Shown here: positions 1 through 8,380 of the stretch, in pieces | Position numbering within the stretch: the stretch's first letter is position 1 | Layout of the letters: each line of letters begins with the position of its first letter | From: an uncultured Prevotella sp. | GTDB lineage: Bacteria > Bacteroidota > Bacteroidia > Bacteroidales > Bacteroidaceae | DNA length: 64,000 nt | Direction of reading: 5' to 3' | Assembly: GCA_900550365.1 (NCBI GenBank) | Contig: URRR01000004.1 | Coordinates: 78,899 to 142,898 of the forward strand | Translations under genes and position numbers: made by a program | The notes under the pieces: model-generated | Told to the model about the DNA's origin: nothing | Database searches by the model: none | Seen by the model: only the letters and a program-made list of their open reading frames with translations

Positions 1-344
1 CCTTTAGCAACAGCTGCCTTGATGTTAGCAACGAACTTAGCCAAAGAGCCTTTTCCGAATGCTGTGTTAAGAGCGAGCCAACGCTCGATGCTCAATGCGA
101 TGACGGTGAGCAAAAGTGTGTGGATAACAGGAACGACTATACCACCTTTGTAGATAGTTCCGAGAAGGTTCGTCGGATGACCTGCGGGGTCATTTCCTGC
201 GAAGTTAGAAGGATTGCCGAGCAGGAAGTTGTATATGCAAATCGCAATGATAAGACATACAACGATAACCCAAAATGCTGCTCTAATACCTTGGAAGCCC
301 TGGTTCTTCTTCTGAGGGCTTGCCGCTTTTTGTGTAGTTGCCAT
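1..344 (-). CDS. exbB: MotA/TolQ/ExbB proton channel protein, N-terminal part
   Basis: Only the first 114 codons lie in the window; the gene continues past base 1. The start ATG is at 344-342. The reading has a polar, lysine/glutamine-rich start (residues 1-20), a membrane segment at about 24-43, a polar loop with NDPAGHPTNLL, and a second hydrophobic segment at about 71-87 ending in SIERW. The SIERW turn before the cytoplasmic domain is typical of Bacteroidetes ExbB/TolQ proteins, which with ExbD and TonB turn the proton gradient into energy for outer-membrane uptake. The conserved later membrane segments are outside the window, so ExbB rather than TolQ or MotA is inference from the N-terminus. 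Confidence 0.72.
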   Translation of the reverse strand, partial: MATTQKAASPQKKNQGFQGIRAAFWVIVVCLIIAICIYNFLLGNPSNFAGNDPAGHPTNLLGTIYKGGIVVPVIHTLLLTVIALSIERWLALNTAFGKGSLAKFVANIKAAVAK

Positions 345-458
345 AATTTAATTTAATTTTGTTTGTTAGTTAATTATTAAGTTATAAAGTTTCGATTTAA
401 TGTTAATAGACGGTGTCGTTTTTCTCAATAAACAGTGTCTTACGATTAAACAAGCACA

Positions 459-466
459 CAAAGATA
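459..466 (-). promoter_or_regulatory. Promoter -7 box for exbB
   Basis: Reading leftward, the sequence has TATCTTTG, a perfect Bacteroidetes -7 box (TAnnTTTG). It implies a leader of about 100 bases before the exbB start at 344. Confidence 0.55.
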
Positions 467-566
467 ACAATTTATAGGTAATAAAAGTAGCAAAACCGAA
501 GTTTTTAACAATGTTTTTGACTTTTATCCATATCTTTTAGCTGCCTGCGCGTCTAAAGTCATCTCT

Positions 567-1760
567 TTATTTCAGATTGGCCACCGCTGCCTTTATCCTT
601 GCCATAGCCTCGCGTATGTTGTCATCGCTGGTGGCGTAGCTCATGCGGAAACATTCAGGATCACCGAAAGCATCGCCGGCAACCGTTGCGACATGTCCTA
701 CTTCAAGCAGATAGAGGGCAAAATCCGTTGAATTATTAATCGTATGTGTACCGTCTGTCTTGCCGAAGAAGCTGCTGCATTTCGGGAATAGATAGAACGC
801 GCCTTCAGGAACGTTCACTTCAAGTCCGGGGATATCCTTTGCCAGGCTTACTATCAGGTCACGGCGGCGTTCAAAGGCCTTACGCATCTCCTCAACACAG
901 TCCTGTGATGCGGTGTACGCCTCAACAGCGGCCATCTGGCTTACTGAGCAAGGGCCACTTGTGTACTGTCCCTGCAACTTGTTACAGCCCTTTACAATCC
1001 ATTCAGGCGCAGCTATGTAACCGATACGCCAGCCTGTCATTGCATACGCTTTAGAAACACCGTTGACAACGATAGTCCTATCCTTCATTCCGGCAACGTG
1101 TGCTATGCTGTGATGCTTACCTATATAATTAATGTGTTCATATATTTCATCGGCAAGAACGTAAAGGTCCTCATGACGCAAAACAACCTTAGCGAGCGCA
1201 GCCAGTTCCTCACCGGAATATACGCTACCCGTAGGATTGCTCGGAGAGCAAAGGATGATAAGCTTTGTTTTCGGAGTAATAGCCGCCTCAAGCTGCTCAG
1301 GTGTAATCTTGAAGTTCTGGTCAAATCCGGCTTCAATTATGACAGGCTCACCGCCGGCGAGCTTTACCATCTGCGGATAGCTGACCCAATAAGGAGCCGG
1401 GATGATGACCTCTTCGCCATCGTTTACCAGTGCCATTACCGTGTTGCAGACGCTCTGCTTTGCGCCATTTGAGACGAGCACCTCATTAACCGTATAATCA
1501 AGGTCGTTCTCTCTCTTAAGCTTAGCTACAATGGCCTTGCGCAGGTCCATGTATCCGGGTACAGGAGAATATCTCGAGTAATTGTCATCGATAGCTTTCT
1601 TGGCTGCGGCCTTAATGTGGTCGGGAGTATTAAAGTCAGGTTCACCGACACTCATGTTGATAACGTCGATGCCTTGAGCTTTCATCTCAGCACTTTTCTG
1701 TGACATTGCGAGAGTGGCCGAAGGAGCCAAACGATTAAGACGGTCTGATAATTGTGCCAT
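567..1760 (-). CDS. aspC: Pyridoxal-phosphate aspartate aminotransferase
   Basis: Class I/II aminotransferase of about 397 residues, the usual length for AspAT of the Ib type. It transfers the amino group between aspartate and 2-oxoglutarate in the cytoplasm. Visible family marks are VGEPDFNTP near the N-terminus, CSPSNPTGSVYS (substrate/cofactor loop), LADEIYEHI (PLP-ring aspartate), and GVSKAYAMTGWRIGY holding the Schiff-base lysine. The open frame reaches upstream to 1784, but MAQLSDRLNRL at 1760 is chosen because the -7 box at 1782-1789 would lie inside the longer version. Related aminotransferases with other substrates cannot be excluded by reading alone. Confidence 0.9.
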   Translation of the reverse strand: MAQLSDRLNRLAPSATLAMSQKSAEMKAQGIDVINMSVGEPDFNTPDHIKAAAKKAIDDNYSRYSPVPGYMDLRKAIVAKLKRENDLDYTVNEVLVSNGAKQSVCNTVMALVNDGEEVIIPAPYWVSYPQMVKLAGGEPVIIEAGFDQNFKITPEQLEAAITPKTKLIILCSPSNPTGSVYSGEELAALAKVVLRHEDLYVLADEIYEHINYIGKHHSIAHVAGMKDRTIVVNGVSKAYAMTGWRIGYIAAPEWIVKGCNKLQGQYTSGPCSVSQMAAVEAYTASQDCVEEMRKAFERRRDLIVSLAKDIPGLEVNVPEGAFYLFPKCSSFFGKTDGTHTINNSTDFALYLLEVGHVATVAGDAFGDPECFRMSYATSDDNIREAMARIKAAVANLK

Positions 1761-1781
1761 AATATAAATAATTTGTTTTTG

Positions 1782-1789
1782 CAAAATTA
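1782..1789 (-). promoter_or_regulatory. Promoter -7 box for aspC
   Basis: TAATTTTG on the minus strand, followed by GC, 22 bases before the chosen start codon. It decides the start: the earlier ATG at 1784 overlaps this box. Confidence 0.6.
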
Positions 1790-1883
1790 AATAATTTATT
1801 CGTTCCTAAAAAATAAAAGAAATGATATTTTTATGTCATTTTTCAAAAAAAAGTCTCCAAAATAATCTACTTTTGTCTCATTT

Positions 1884-3092
1884 TCAGAGATGCAGGGTGT
1901 GCCCCATGCGGTCTTTCTTTGTTTTAAGATATTTATAGTCATATTCATTGGGCGTGATTTCTATCGGCACGTTCTCGACTATCTCCAGGCCGTAAGCCTC
2001 CAAGCCTACGCGTTTAGTCGGGTTATTGGTCATCAGCCTCATCTTATGCACACCGAGATGGCGCAGCATCTGGGCACCGCAACCATAGTCACGCTCGTCA
2101 GGCTTAAAGCCGAGATGTACATTAGCGTCAACGGTGTCAAGCCCCTCTTCCTGCAGTTTGTATGCCTCTATTTTGTTCATAAGGCCTATGCCGCGTCCTT
2201 CCTGCTGCATATATATCAGCACGCCCTTGCCTTCTTTCTCTATCATCTGCATTGCCTTATGCAGTTGCTGGCCGCAGTCACACCGCTTACTGCCGAAGAT
2301 GTCGCCGGTAGCGCACGACGAGTGGACACGCACCAGAATAGGCTCGTCAGGCTTCCATTCGCCCTTTATAAGCGCCATGTGCTCAAGACCGCTGCTCGTC
2401 TGACGGAACGGCACCAACTTAAAGTGGCCGTATTCGGTAGGCATGTCAACCGTCTGTCCGACACTTATCAGCGACTCACGCTGCAATCTGTACGCAATCA
2501 GGTCTTTTATTGAGATGACTTTAAGGTCATGTTCCTTTGCGAACTCAAGCAGCTGCGGCAGGCGCGCCATCGTTCCGTCATCGTTCATGATTTCCATCAG
2601 GGCCCCTGCAGGATACAGCCCGGACAGCTTACACAGGTCTATCGCGGCCTCAGTATGTCCGCTTCGCCTCAGCACTCCGTTATCCTGGGCATACAGCGGA
2701 TTAACATGACCGGGGCGGCCGAAGGTCTGCGGGGTTGACGCGGGGTCGGCAAGAGCCTTTATTGTCTCGGCCCTGTCATGAGCCGAAACGCCCGTAGAGC
2801 AGCCCTCCAGCTTGTCTATGGTAACGGTGAACGGCGTACCGAGCACCGACGTGTTCTCAACCACCTGGCGCGGAAGGTCAAGCTCATCACATCTGCTAAG
2901 CGTTATCGGGGCGCACAACACACCACGCGCATACTTCAGCATGAAATTAACCTTCTCTGCCGTTATTTTTTCGGCCGCAATGATGAGGTCACCCTCGTTC
3001 TCTCTGTCCTCATCGTCTACCACAATGACGAATTTTCCTTCCTTGAAGTCTTTGAGAGCTTCATCAACGGTATTGATTTTCAGTTTTTCCAT
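1884..3092 (-). CDS. ribBA: Bifunctional DHBP synthase / GTP cyclohydrolase II
   Basis: 402 residues, with the two riboflavin-pathway entry enzymes fused. Residues 1 to about 200 are RibB (ribulose-5-phosphate to 3,4-dihydroxy-2-butanone-4-phosphate), with DDEDRENEGDLI, STGVSAHDRAETI and RRSGHTEAAIDL. From about 205 onward is RibA (GTP cyclohydrolase II), with the zinc cysteine cluster in CATGDIFGSKRCDCG, then QQEGRGIGL, and NNPTKRVGLEAYGLEI at the end. It lies 21 bases downstream of the LptF/G-type gene on the same strand and has no promoter of its own that I can see, so it is probably cotranscribed with it. Key residues are present in both halves, so both activities are expected. Confidence 0.95.
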   Translation of the reverse strand: MEKLKINTVDEALKDFKEGKFVIVVDDEDRENEGDLIIAAEKITAEKVNFMLKYARGVLCAPITLSRCDELDLPRQVVENTSVLGTPFTVTIDKLEGCSTGVSAHDRAETIKALADPASTPQTFGRPGHVNPLYAQDNGVLRRSGHTEAAIDLCKLSGLYPAGALMEIMNDDGTMARLPQLLEFAKEHDLKVISIKDLIAYRLQRESLISVGQTVDMPTEYGHFKLVPFRQTSSGLEHMALIKGEWKPDEPILVRVHSSCATGDIFGSKRCDCGQQLHKAMQMIEKEGKGVLIYMQQEGRGIGLMNKIEAYKLQEEGLDTVDANVHLGFKPDERDYGCGAQMLRHLGVHKMRLMTNNPTKRVGLEAYGLEIVENVPIEITPNEYDYKYLKTKKDRMGHTLHL

Positions 3093-3113
3093 AATTCAAG
3101 TTCACCTTATTTA

Positions 3114-5039
3114 TTATACGGCAACATTATGTCTGCCGTCAAGATTCATTTCCTCTATTCTGCTGATTATTCCGTCATTTGCCTGCTTCACCACGCGCAA
3201 ATCCCTGAGCAGACGCAATCTGAACCGCCACATCCTGAAATACAGGAACACGCCGACAGGCACTATCACGGCGGCGGCAATATTGAGCCACTTACGCTCA
3301 AACGGGCGCGTGTGAGCCTTTACCGCCATATAAGGGTATTCGTTAAGCAACGCCAGTATCTGCTTGTCTTTAGTGTTCGACAAGTCTTCAATGACTGCCT
3401 CCATCTTCTCGTTTATCCTCTCTATCACATGGTCAGGACTGTATTTAAAGAACACCTTCGTCACGTTAGGCGCAGTCAGCAGATTATGCTCACCCGCATA
3501 GCTGGTTATCTCCTCGTTTATGAGTTTCAGTTTCTCTGCATCTGCCGCATAGTCAGGGTCGTTGATGATAACCTCTTTCTTATATACGGAGCGCTTCATG
3601 CGCAGGCCGAACATCTTCATAAACAGGTTGCGGTAGAAGTCGAAGTTGAATACAACCGAGTCATTGTTGGCCTTATACGTAAAGAACACGGCCAGCGGCG
3701 TAAGCACGGCCAGGGATATCGTCTTGCCGAACCATATTGTCCACATGCCTCCTCGGGCCATTCGATAACCGGAATTGTCGAAAATAAAGAACACGATGAA
3801 CACCAACACCGAGATAATGACAGGCACGCCAAGACCGCCCTTCCTTATGATCGCGCCCAACGGAGCGCCGATAAAGAAGAACAATATACATTGCAGAGCC
3901 ACCGAGAACTTGTTGATTGCCTCTATCTTGTGCTGCCTTATCAGCCTGTCGCCGTCTGCCGTGAGCATTCCTTTGAAGTCAAGGTCGTTCATCTCACGCC
4001 TCACTTTGTTAAGCGCGCTGTTCACGGCAGACAGTTTTTTGTCGGCATTCAGTCTGTTATACACCGAATCAAAGCTGAACGTATTGGTGCCGGCCATCTT
4101 CACCGCCCTCACAGAGTCGGCCTTTTCCAAGGGCGGAACGGCGTAATACTCACGCCTTGCGTCTACATAGAAGGCATGCCCCACGCTGTCGTACACATGG
4201 TTGAGCGAGTCAATATCCTGATTTATCTGCGTGATACTCTTGCCCTTTGAGTTGTTCGACAGTGCCCCTGCATCGGCCACATTAAAGTCTGAGTCAAAGT
4301 CAAGCAGAATCTTCTTCAGTACAAATGTCTCCCGACGGTAAGGGACGCTGGCGCCGCGCGCCACCTGCTGTGACTTCATGTTCTCAAACCACTCGCCGCT
4401 GTACAGCGTCAGCAACAGATGCTTTTTCTCCGCCGTCGACTGCAACATGCCTGAGTCTGCCAGTATTATTGCCGCGTCTTCATAGCTGTCAGTCATTTTA
4501 TATATCATCACGCCGTACAGCTTACCCGTCTCCAGGTCCTTTTTCTGCACATAAAGGTTACATCCGGGTATGCCGTCATAGAATACGCCCTCGGGGATTT
4601 CCAGTTCGGGGCTTTTCTGCTTCATCGACAGCAGGAGACGCGAGAAAGACATGTTGGCGTTCGGCCCGATGACGTTCTGAAAATAAAACGAGCCTAATGA
4701 GATAAAAACAACTATCACTATCAACGACCTGAAAGCCTGCATCAACGATATGCCTGACGCCTTGATAGCTGTAAGCTCGCTGCTCTCGCCGAGATTACCG
4801 AACGTTATCAGCGATGACAGAAGGATAGCCAGCGGCAAGGCCTGGGGCACAAGCATAAGGCTCATGTACCAGAAGAACTGCGCGAGCACGTCCATCGACA
4901 AGCCTTTTCCAATCAGCTCGTCAACGTATTTCCACAGGAACTGCATCATCAGGATAAACAGACAGATGAAGAATGTTCCCACGAAAAGCAGGCCGAACTG
5001 CTTGGCAATGAACTTATCTAATTTCTTTATTCGAAGCAT
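3114..5039 (-). CDS. LptF/LptG (YjgP/YjgQ) family permease
   Basis: 641 residues. Family role: inner-membrane partner of the LptB2FG ABC transporter that extracts lipopolysaccharide and pushes it toward the outer membrane. The N-terminus MLRIKKLDKFIAKQFGLLF runs into a first membrane helix (about 13-36). Helices at about 55-80 and 100-122 follow, with the conserved stretch LGESSELTAIKASGISLMQ between them. A periplasmic jelly-roll region spans about 125-370, then a second helix block (about 375-455, with FFFIGAPLGAIIRKGG). A C-terminal extension of about 180 residues, including one more hydrophobic segment near 585-605, is longer than in E. coli and is seen in Bacteroidetes members. LptF and LptG cannot be told apart here. 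Confidence 0.9.
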   Translation of the reverse strand: MLRIKKLDKFIAKQFGLLFVGTFFICLFILMMQFLWKYVDELIGKGLSMDVLAQFFWYMSLMLVPQALPLAILLSSLITFGNLGESSELTAIKASGISLMQAFRSLIVIVVFISLGSFYFQNVIGPNANMSFSRLLLSMKQKSPELEIPEGVFYDGIPGCNLYVQKKDLETGKLYGVMIYKMTDSYEDAAIILADSGMLQSTAEKKHLLLTLYSGEWFENMKSQQVARGASVPYRRETFVLKKILLDFDSDFNVADAGALSNNSKGKSITQINQDIDSLNHVYDSVGHAFYVDARREYYAVPPLEKADSVRAVKMAGTNTFSFDSVYNRLNADKKLSAVNSALNKVRREMNDLDFKGMLTADGDRLIRQHKIEAINKFSVALQCILFFFIGAPLGAIIRKGGLGVPVIISVLVFIVFFIFDNSGYRMARGGMWTIWFGKTISLAVLTPLAVFFTYKANNDSVVFNFDFYRNLFMKMFGLRMKRSVYKKEVIINDPDYAADAEKLKLINEEITSYAGEHNLLTAPNVTKVFFKYSPDHVIERINEKMEAVIEDLSNTKDKQILALLNEYPYMAVKAHTRPFERKWLNIAAAVIVPVGVFLYFRMWRFRLRLLRDLRVVKQANDGIISRIEEMNLDGRHNVAV

Positions 5040-5079
5040 TATTCAGTCAGTTGATTCCGGCGTAATTGTTACCAGTCTG

Positions 5080-5087
5080 CAAAATTA
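5080..5087 (-). promoter_or_regulatory. Promoter -7 box for the lptF/G-ribBA unit
   Basis: TAATTTTG on the minus strand, about 40 bases upstream of the permease start codon. It probably drives both the permease and ribBA. Confidence 0.5.
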
Positions 5088-5138
5088 CGACAAAAATATC
5101 AGAAAACAACATTATTAAAGGTAAAAAAGCATATATAA

Positions 5139-5302
5139 AGGTGAGAAGGTAGGAAGGTGAGAAGGTGAGAAGGTGAGAGGGTGAGAAGGTGAGAGGGTGA
5201 GAGGGTGAGAAAGTAAGAAAGTGTGTGCCTGATATGTTTATTTTTCCAGAATTCCTTACCTTCTCACCTTCTCACTTTCTCACTTTCTCACTTTCTCACC
5301 TT
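5139..5302. repeat. 7-nt periodic purine/pyrimidine inverted repeat
   Basis: About 80 bases of purine-rich heptads (variants of GAGAAGGTGAGAAGGTGAG) are followed, after a short AT spacer, by the complementary pyrimidine heptads (CTTCTCACTTTCTCAC and variants) up to the stop codon of the START-like gene. The two arms can fold into one long, slippage-tolerant hairpin. It lies directly 3' of the START-like gene on the minus strand, so a terminator-like role is plausible. Similar structures occur at 7863-8030 and 10935-11066. Confidence 0.8.
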
Positions 5303-5701
5303 TCAAAGTCCCGTTGACCTGTGCAGCTTTGCCATATTGGCGTCCCAGATGTCAATAAGGGTATCAGTGTCGCCGTCAGGGGCATAGTCGGTTATCAGCA
5401 GGATGTAATCTCCGGTAATGTCGCTCCGGCTCATACGCAGCTCGAAATACGTGTCTCTATATTCGTCCTCGCTCCAGCGCAGGCGTATATAGTCATAATC
5501 CTTTTTCTCAAGCATCATCGCCGTGCGTGTCTCATGCCAGCTCCAGACGTTGCCCCACGTGAAAGTAAAAGCGCCGTCCTCATACTTCACTTCGTCAGCC
5601 ATCCATTTGCCAAGCCCTGCAGGTGTGCTAATCAGCGGCCATATAATATTGGCCGACTTAGAGCGCAACTCTCGTTCAAGGCTGATTTTATTAGCTTCCA
5701 T
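5303..5701 (-). CDS. START-like (SRPBCC-type) domain protein
   Basis: 132 residues. The pattern ELRSKSANIIWPLISTPAGLGKWMADEV near the start, a central run of alternating beta strands (FTFTWGNVWSWHETRTAM) and a C-terminal helix (DIWDANMAKLHRSTGL) matches the small START-like/AHSA1-like proteins common in Bacteroidetes. These have a hydrophobic ligand pocket but no settled function. A minus-strand -7 box (TATTTTTG, 5729-5736) is close to the start. No partner gene is evident: the next gene rightward is a tRNA on the other strand. Confidence 0.8.
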   Translation of the reverse strand: MEANKISLERELRSKSANIIWPLISTPAGLGKWMADEVKYEDGAFTFTWGNVWSWHETRTAMMLEKKDYDYIRLRWSEDEYRDTYFELRMSRSDITGDYILLITDYAPDGDTDTLIDIWDANMAKLHRSTGL

Positions 5702-5799
5702 AAATCATGTCTTGTGAGTAATTTGGCACAAAAATAATAATTTTATGCAAGAAAGCAACAAAAAATCGCGATAATTTTTGGTATTTAAAGAAATTGTAT

Positions 5800-5807
5800 T
5801 ACCTTTG
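5800..5807 (+). promoter_or_regulatory. tRNA promoter -7 box
   Basis: TACCTTTG within TGTATTACCTTTGCAC, 23 bases before the tRNA. The same TGTATTACCTTTGCAC sequence stands in front of tRNA-Ser (minus strand, around 52390-52406), which supports it as the stable-RNA promoter form here. Confidence 0.7.
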
Positions 5808-5829
5808 CACCCGCAAAACAACAACTAAT

Positions 5830-5903
5830 GGCGGGATAGCTCAGCTGGTTAGAGCGTCGGATTCATAATCCGGAGGTCGTGGGTTCGGGTCCCACCCCCG
5901 CTA
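5830..5903 (+). tRNA. tRNA with CAT anticodon (elongator Met or Ile2)
   Basis: 74 bases fold as a cloverleaf: acceptor GGCGGGA, D arm GCTC/GAGC, anticodon stem around TTCATAA, T arm GTGGG/CCCAC, discriminator A. The anticodon is CAT. The anticodon stem lacks the three consecutive G-C pairs of initiator tRNA, so elongator methionine is most likely; a lysidine-modified isoleucine tRNA is the alternative. Oddities: the last acceptor pair is A:C and the T loop reads TTCGGGT, with G instead of the usual A at position 58. A hairpin with a T-run follows. Confidence 0.85.
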
Positions 5904-5920
5904 CAAAGACAGTCAACCGT

Positions 5921-5955
5921 CCCCGTGAAGCAATGCTTTACGGGGATATTTTTTT
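5921..5955 (+). terminator. Terminator after tRNA
   Basis: CCCCGTGAAGC / GCTTTACGGGG stem of 11 pairs (one G-U) with a 3-base loop, followed a few bases on by seven T. Confidence 0.8.
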
Positions 5956-6100
5956 GCTTTCAGCCCGCCGGCTTTCCGTCTTATGCCCTTCAGCTCAGGG
6001 CTGAGCACCATCCGCCGGACAATCCCGCTTATATCCGGTTCAGGCATATTGATATTGAAAACCCGACAGCCCTAACCTCCGTCTCAGTCCGGCCGTTTTC

Positions 6101-6185
6101 CAAAAGACCGTCTTTCACACGATGAAAGGCCATGTTTTACGTTCCAAAAGGCCGTCGTTTACAAGCCAAAAGACGGTCTTTTGGA
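6101..6185. repeat. GGCCGTC repeat cluster 1
   Basis: Four to five alternating copies of the unit AAAAGGCCGTCTTTT and its variants (AAAAGACCGTCTTTC, GAAAGGCCATGTTTT, AAAAGGCCGTCGTTT, AAAAGACGGTCTTTT), about 22 bases apart. It lies in the non-coding stretch between the tRNA terminator and the GH5 gene. The rest of that stretch (5956-6100 and 6186-6467) shows no gene that I can support. Confidence 0.85.
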
Positions 6186-6467
6186 ACACCGTTCATAACA
6201 CACTGAATATCAATAAGTTACAAAACGCCTTGAAAATACCGTGAAATCACGGCATTACAAGTTATCACTGACGCCGCGACTGCCTGCGTTTACCGCACTG
6301 GAAACAGTAATCCTGTATGTCTTCTTAATATCCACGGATTGCCTGTCAGCCGCACGCCGGAACAGATTATGCCCGGCTGTGCCATGCCATGAACAACATG
6401 TGGCATCAGGCATTACGGCTGACGTTTTACCGGAAGCGGACAGCCCGGCCCGTAATTTGCAAACATA

Positions 6468-6523
6468 GTATCAGCATCCGGCAAGATTGTGTCATATTAT
6501 CAGCAGCGGATAATGTAACTTTG
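6468..6523 (+). promoter_or_regulatory. GH5 promoter with two AraC-type half-sites
   Basis: The -7 box TAACTTTG is at 6516-6523. Half-sites GTATCA (6468) and GTGTCA (6489) are 21 bp apart, beginning 48 and 27 bp upstream of the first T of the -7 box. The same spacing occurs before the GH36 gene and, on the minus strand, before the GH26 operon. Inference: activation by the AraC-family regulator encoded at 19527-20420. Confidence 0.6.
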
Positions 6524-6554
6524 CATAACTGAACAATATGTAAAATTTAATATC

Positions 6555-7862
6555 ATGAAAGGATTATTATTGCTCGCCGTAGCCCTGCTGCTCACCGCGG
6601 CTCACGGCACGGCACGTGACGGCGGCGCCGGTCAAAGCCGACAATTCATCACTGTTAAGGACGGACAATTCATACGCAACGGCAAACCGTATTACTACAT
6701 CGGCGCGAACATGTGGTACGGAGCCATTCTCGGCTCTGAAGGTACCGGCGGCAACCGCGCCCGACTGAGGCGCGAGCTCGACTCGCTGAAGGCCATCGGC
6801 GTTGACAACCTGCGCATACTGGTAGGCTCTGACGGCCAGCGTGGCGTGCCGACAAAGGTTGAGCCTACGCTGCAGACAGCCCCGCGGGAATATAACGACA
6901 CAATCCTTGCCGGGCTTGACTACCTGCTGGCCGAGATGAAAAAGCGCGACATGGTGGCCGTGCTGTATCTTAACAACTCGTGGGAGTGGAGCGGAGGCTA
7001 CGGCCAATATCTCGAATGGGCGGGTTACGGCAAAGCTCCCGTGCCGGCAAAGGACGGCTACCCGGCCTTTATGGATTTCGTAAAGCAGTTTCCGAAGTCG
7101 GCCAAGGCCAGGGAAATATTTGCGAACTACGTGAAAGACATCATCACACGCACAAACAGATACACCGGCATACGCTACGCCGACGACCCTACCATAATGT
7201 CGTGGCAGATAGGTAACGAGCCGCGGGCTTTCTCGGCAGACAGCAAAGAGGCGTTCGCCGAATGGATGGAGTCCGCTGCCGCACTGATTGACTCGCTCGC
7301 CCCGCATCAGCTTGTGTCAACGGGCAGCGAGGGAATGCACGGCTGCGAGGAGGACATGGCTCTCTTTGAGCGCATACATGCGTGCCCACACGTCGACTAT
7401 ATGAACGTTCACATCTGGCCGTACAACTGGGGTTGGGCACCGAAAGACAGTCTGAAGGAATGCGTCGGCAGGGCAAAGATGGAAACAAAGGCTTATGTCG
7501 ACGCTCATCTTGACGTGGCGCGCAAGTACATGAAGCCGCTCGTAATCGAGGAGTTCGGCTATCCCCGCGACGGATTCAGGTTTGACAAAGCCTCCGCCAC
7601 GACAGCCCGTGACAGCTATTATGCCTACATGTTCAGCCTTGTAGAGCAGGAGGCACGCCGCGGCGGACTGCTTACCGGCTGCAATTTCTGGGGCTGGGGC
7701 GGTTCGGCAGAGCTGTCTTCAGGTCATGATTTCTGGCAGCCTGGCGACGATTACACCGGCGACCCGGCTCAGGAAGCACAAGGCCTGAACTCAGTTTTCT
7801 GCTCCGACACGTCTACAACGGCTATCATCAAAGAGGAAAACAAAAAACTCAAAAACGAGTAG
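6555..7862 (+). CDS. GH5 endo-beta-1,4-mannanase (GH5_7-like), secreted
   Basis: 435 residues. A signal peptide (about 1-20, LLLLAVALLLTAAHGTA) points to export. The rest is a GH5 (alpha/beta)8 barrel: the N-terminal stretch FIRNGKPYYYIGANMWYG is the standard opening of mannanase-type GH5, the acid/base glutamate is in WQIGNEPR (about E222), and the nucleophile is in VIEEFGYPRD (about E333). The aromatic-rich NFWGWGG near the C-terminus fits a mannan-binding groove. Family role: cleaving internal beta-1,4-mannosidic bonds. It stands alone on the plus strand, facing away from the tRNA, and shares promoter layout with the mannan operon. Confidence 0.88.
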   Translation: MKGLLLLAVALLLTAAHGTARDGGAGQSRQFITVKDGQFIRNGKPYYYIGANMWYGAILGSEGTGGNRARLRRELDSLKAIGVDNLRILVGSDGQRGVPTKVEPTLQTAPREYNDTILAGLDYLLAEMKKRDMVAVLYLNNSWEWSGGYGQYLEWAGYGKAPVPAKDGYPAFMDFVKQFPKSAKAREIFANYVKDIITRTNRYTGIRYADDPTIMSWQIGNEPRAFSADSKEAFAEWMESAAALIDSLAPHQLVSTGSEGMHGCEEDMALFERIHACPHVDYMNVHIWPYNWGWAPKDSLKECVGRAKMETKAYVDAHLDVARKYMKPLVIEEFGYPRDGFRFDKASATTARDSYYAYMFSLVEQEARRGGLLTGCNFWGWGGSAELSSGHDFWQPGDDYTGDPAQEAQGLNSVFCSDTSTTAIIKEENKKLKNE

Positions 7863-8030
7863 TAAAGGAGTAAAAGTAGTAAAGGAGTAAGGAGAAAGTA
7901 GTAAAGGAATAAGGAGAGAAGGAATTAAGGATGCATATTCCTGTCACCTTTCCTTAATTATAAACTATTGCCATTTACCACTTTATTACTTACTCCTTTA
8001 CTACTTCTCTCCTTACTCCTTCTTCTTAAA
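7863..8030. repeat. 7-nt periodic inverted repeat 3' of GH5 gene
   Basis: Purine-rich heptads (GTAGTAAAGGAGTAA, AGTAGTAAAGGAATAAGG) right after the GH5 stop codon are mirrored by TTACTCCTTTACTACTTC and CTCCTTACTCCTTC about 80 bases later, giving a long imperfect hairpin. Probable terminator or 3' structure; same architecture as 5139-5302. Confidence 0.75.
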
Positions 8031-8109
8031 TCCTTTGACCTTCGTCAAAAAAGTGGCCGTCAGCAGAAAAAACATCTGCCAAAATGCACTGACATAAGCA
8101 TAATGGCAG

Positions 8110-8117
8110 TATCTTTG
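8110..8117 (+). promoter_or_regulatory. Promoter -7 box for the small ORF at 8198
   Basis: TATCTTTG followed by CA, about 80 bases upstream of the small ORF. It faces rightward with no other gene to drive, which is the main support for a transcribed small gene here. Confidence 0.55.
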
Positions 8118-8197
8118 CACCAGAAATAAAGGATAACAGGTAAAAGATTGGTCCGCAAGGACAATATAATTTAAGGATAACAAAAACAATAGGTATT

Positions 8198-8290
8198 ATG
8201 AAAAGAAACGTAAAAAGCCTGCTCCGCAGCATCAAAAGAAACTATGCATGGAGCGCAAAAGTAATGTATGGCGCACGCTTCGACAAATAA
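8198..8290 (+). CDS. Small basic protein, 30 residues, unknown
   Basis: ATG to TAA encodes MKRNVKSLLRSIKRNYAWSA followed by KVMYGARFDK. It is strongly basic and amphipathic, with no membrane segment and no cysteine. I do not recognise a family. Support comes from context: a good -7 box upstream (8110-8117), an AAGGATAAC stretch and AT-rich leader before the ATG, and a strong bidirectional terminator at 8335-8380. It could also be the small reading frame of a regulatory RNA. The neighbours are mannan genes, but no functional link is visible. Confidence 0.45.
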   Translation: MKRNVKSLLRSIKRNYAWSAKVMYGARFDK

Positions 8291-8334
8291 GCGCCATACT
8301 CTTGTATGAAAACAAAACAATGATATATACGCTT

Positions 8335-8380
8335 AAAAGGCCGCGTTGCTTACTCTTTACAGGCAACGCGGCCTTTTATT
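8335..8380. terminator. Bidirectional terminator between small ORF and GH3
   Basis: AAAAGGCCGCGTTGC pairs perfectly with GCAACGCGGCCTTTT around a 13-base loop. A-runs and T-runs on the two sides allow it to serve both the plus-strand small ORF and the minus-strand GH3 gene, whose stop codon abuts it. Confidence 0.85.

Noticed and set aside
2778..4250. 490-codon open frame antisense to ribBA and the LptF/G gene
   Set aside because: It is a mirror of two well-recognised minus-strand genes, has no promoter or ribosome site, and its product is low in recognisable structure; G+C-rich codon use produces such antisense frames.
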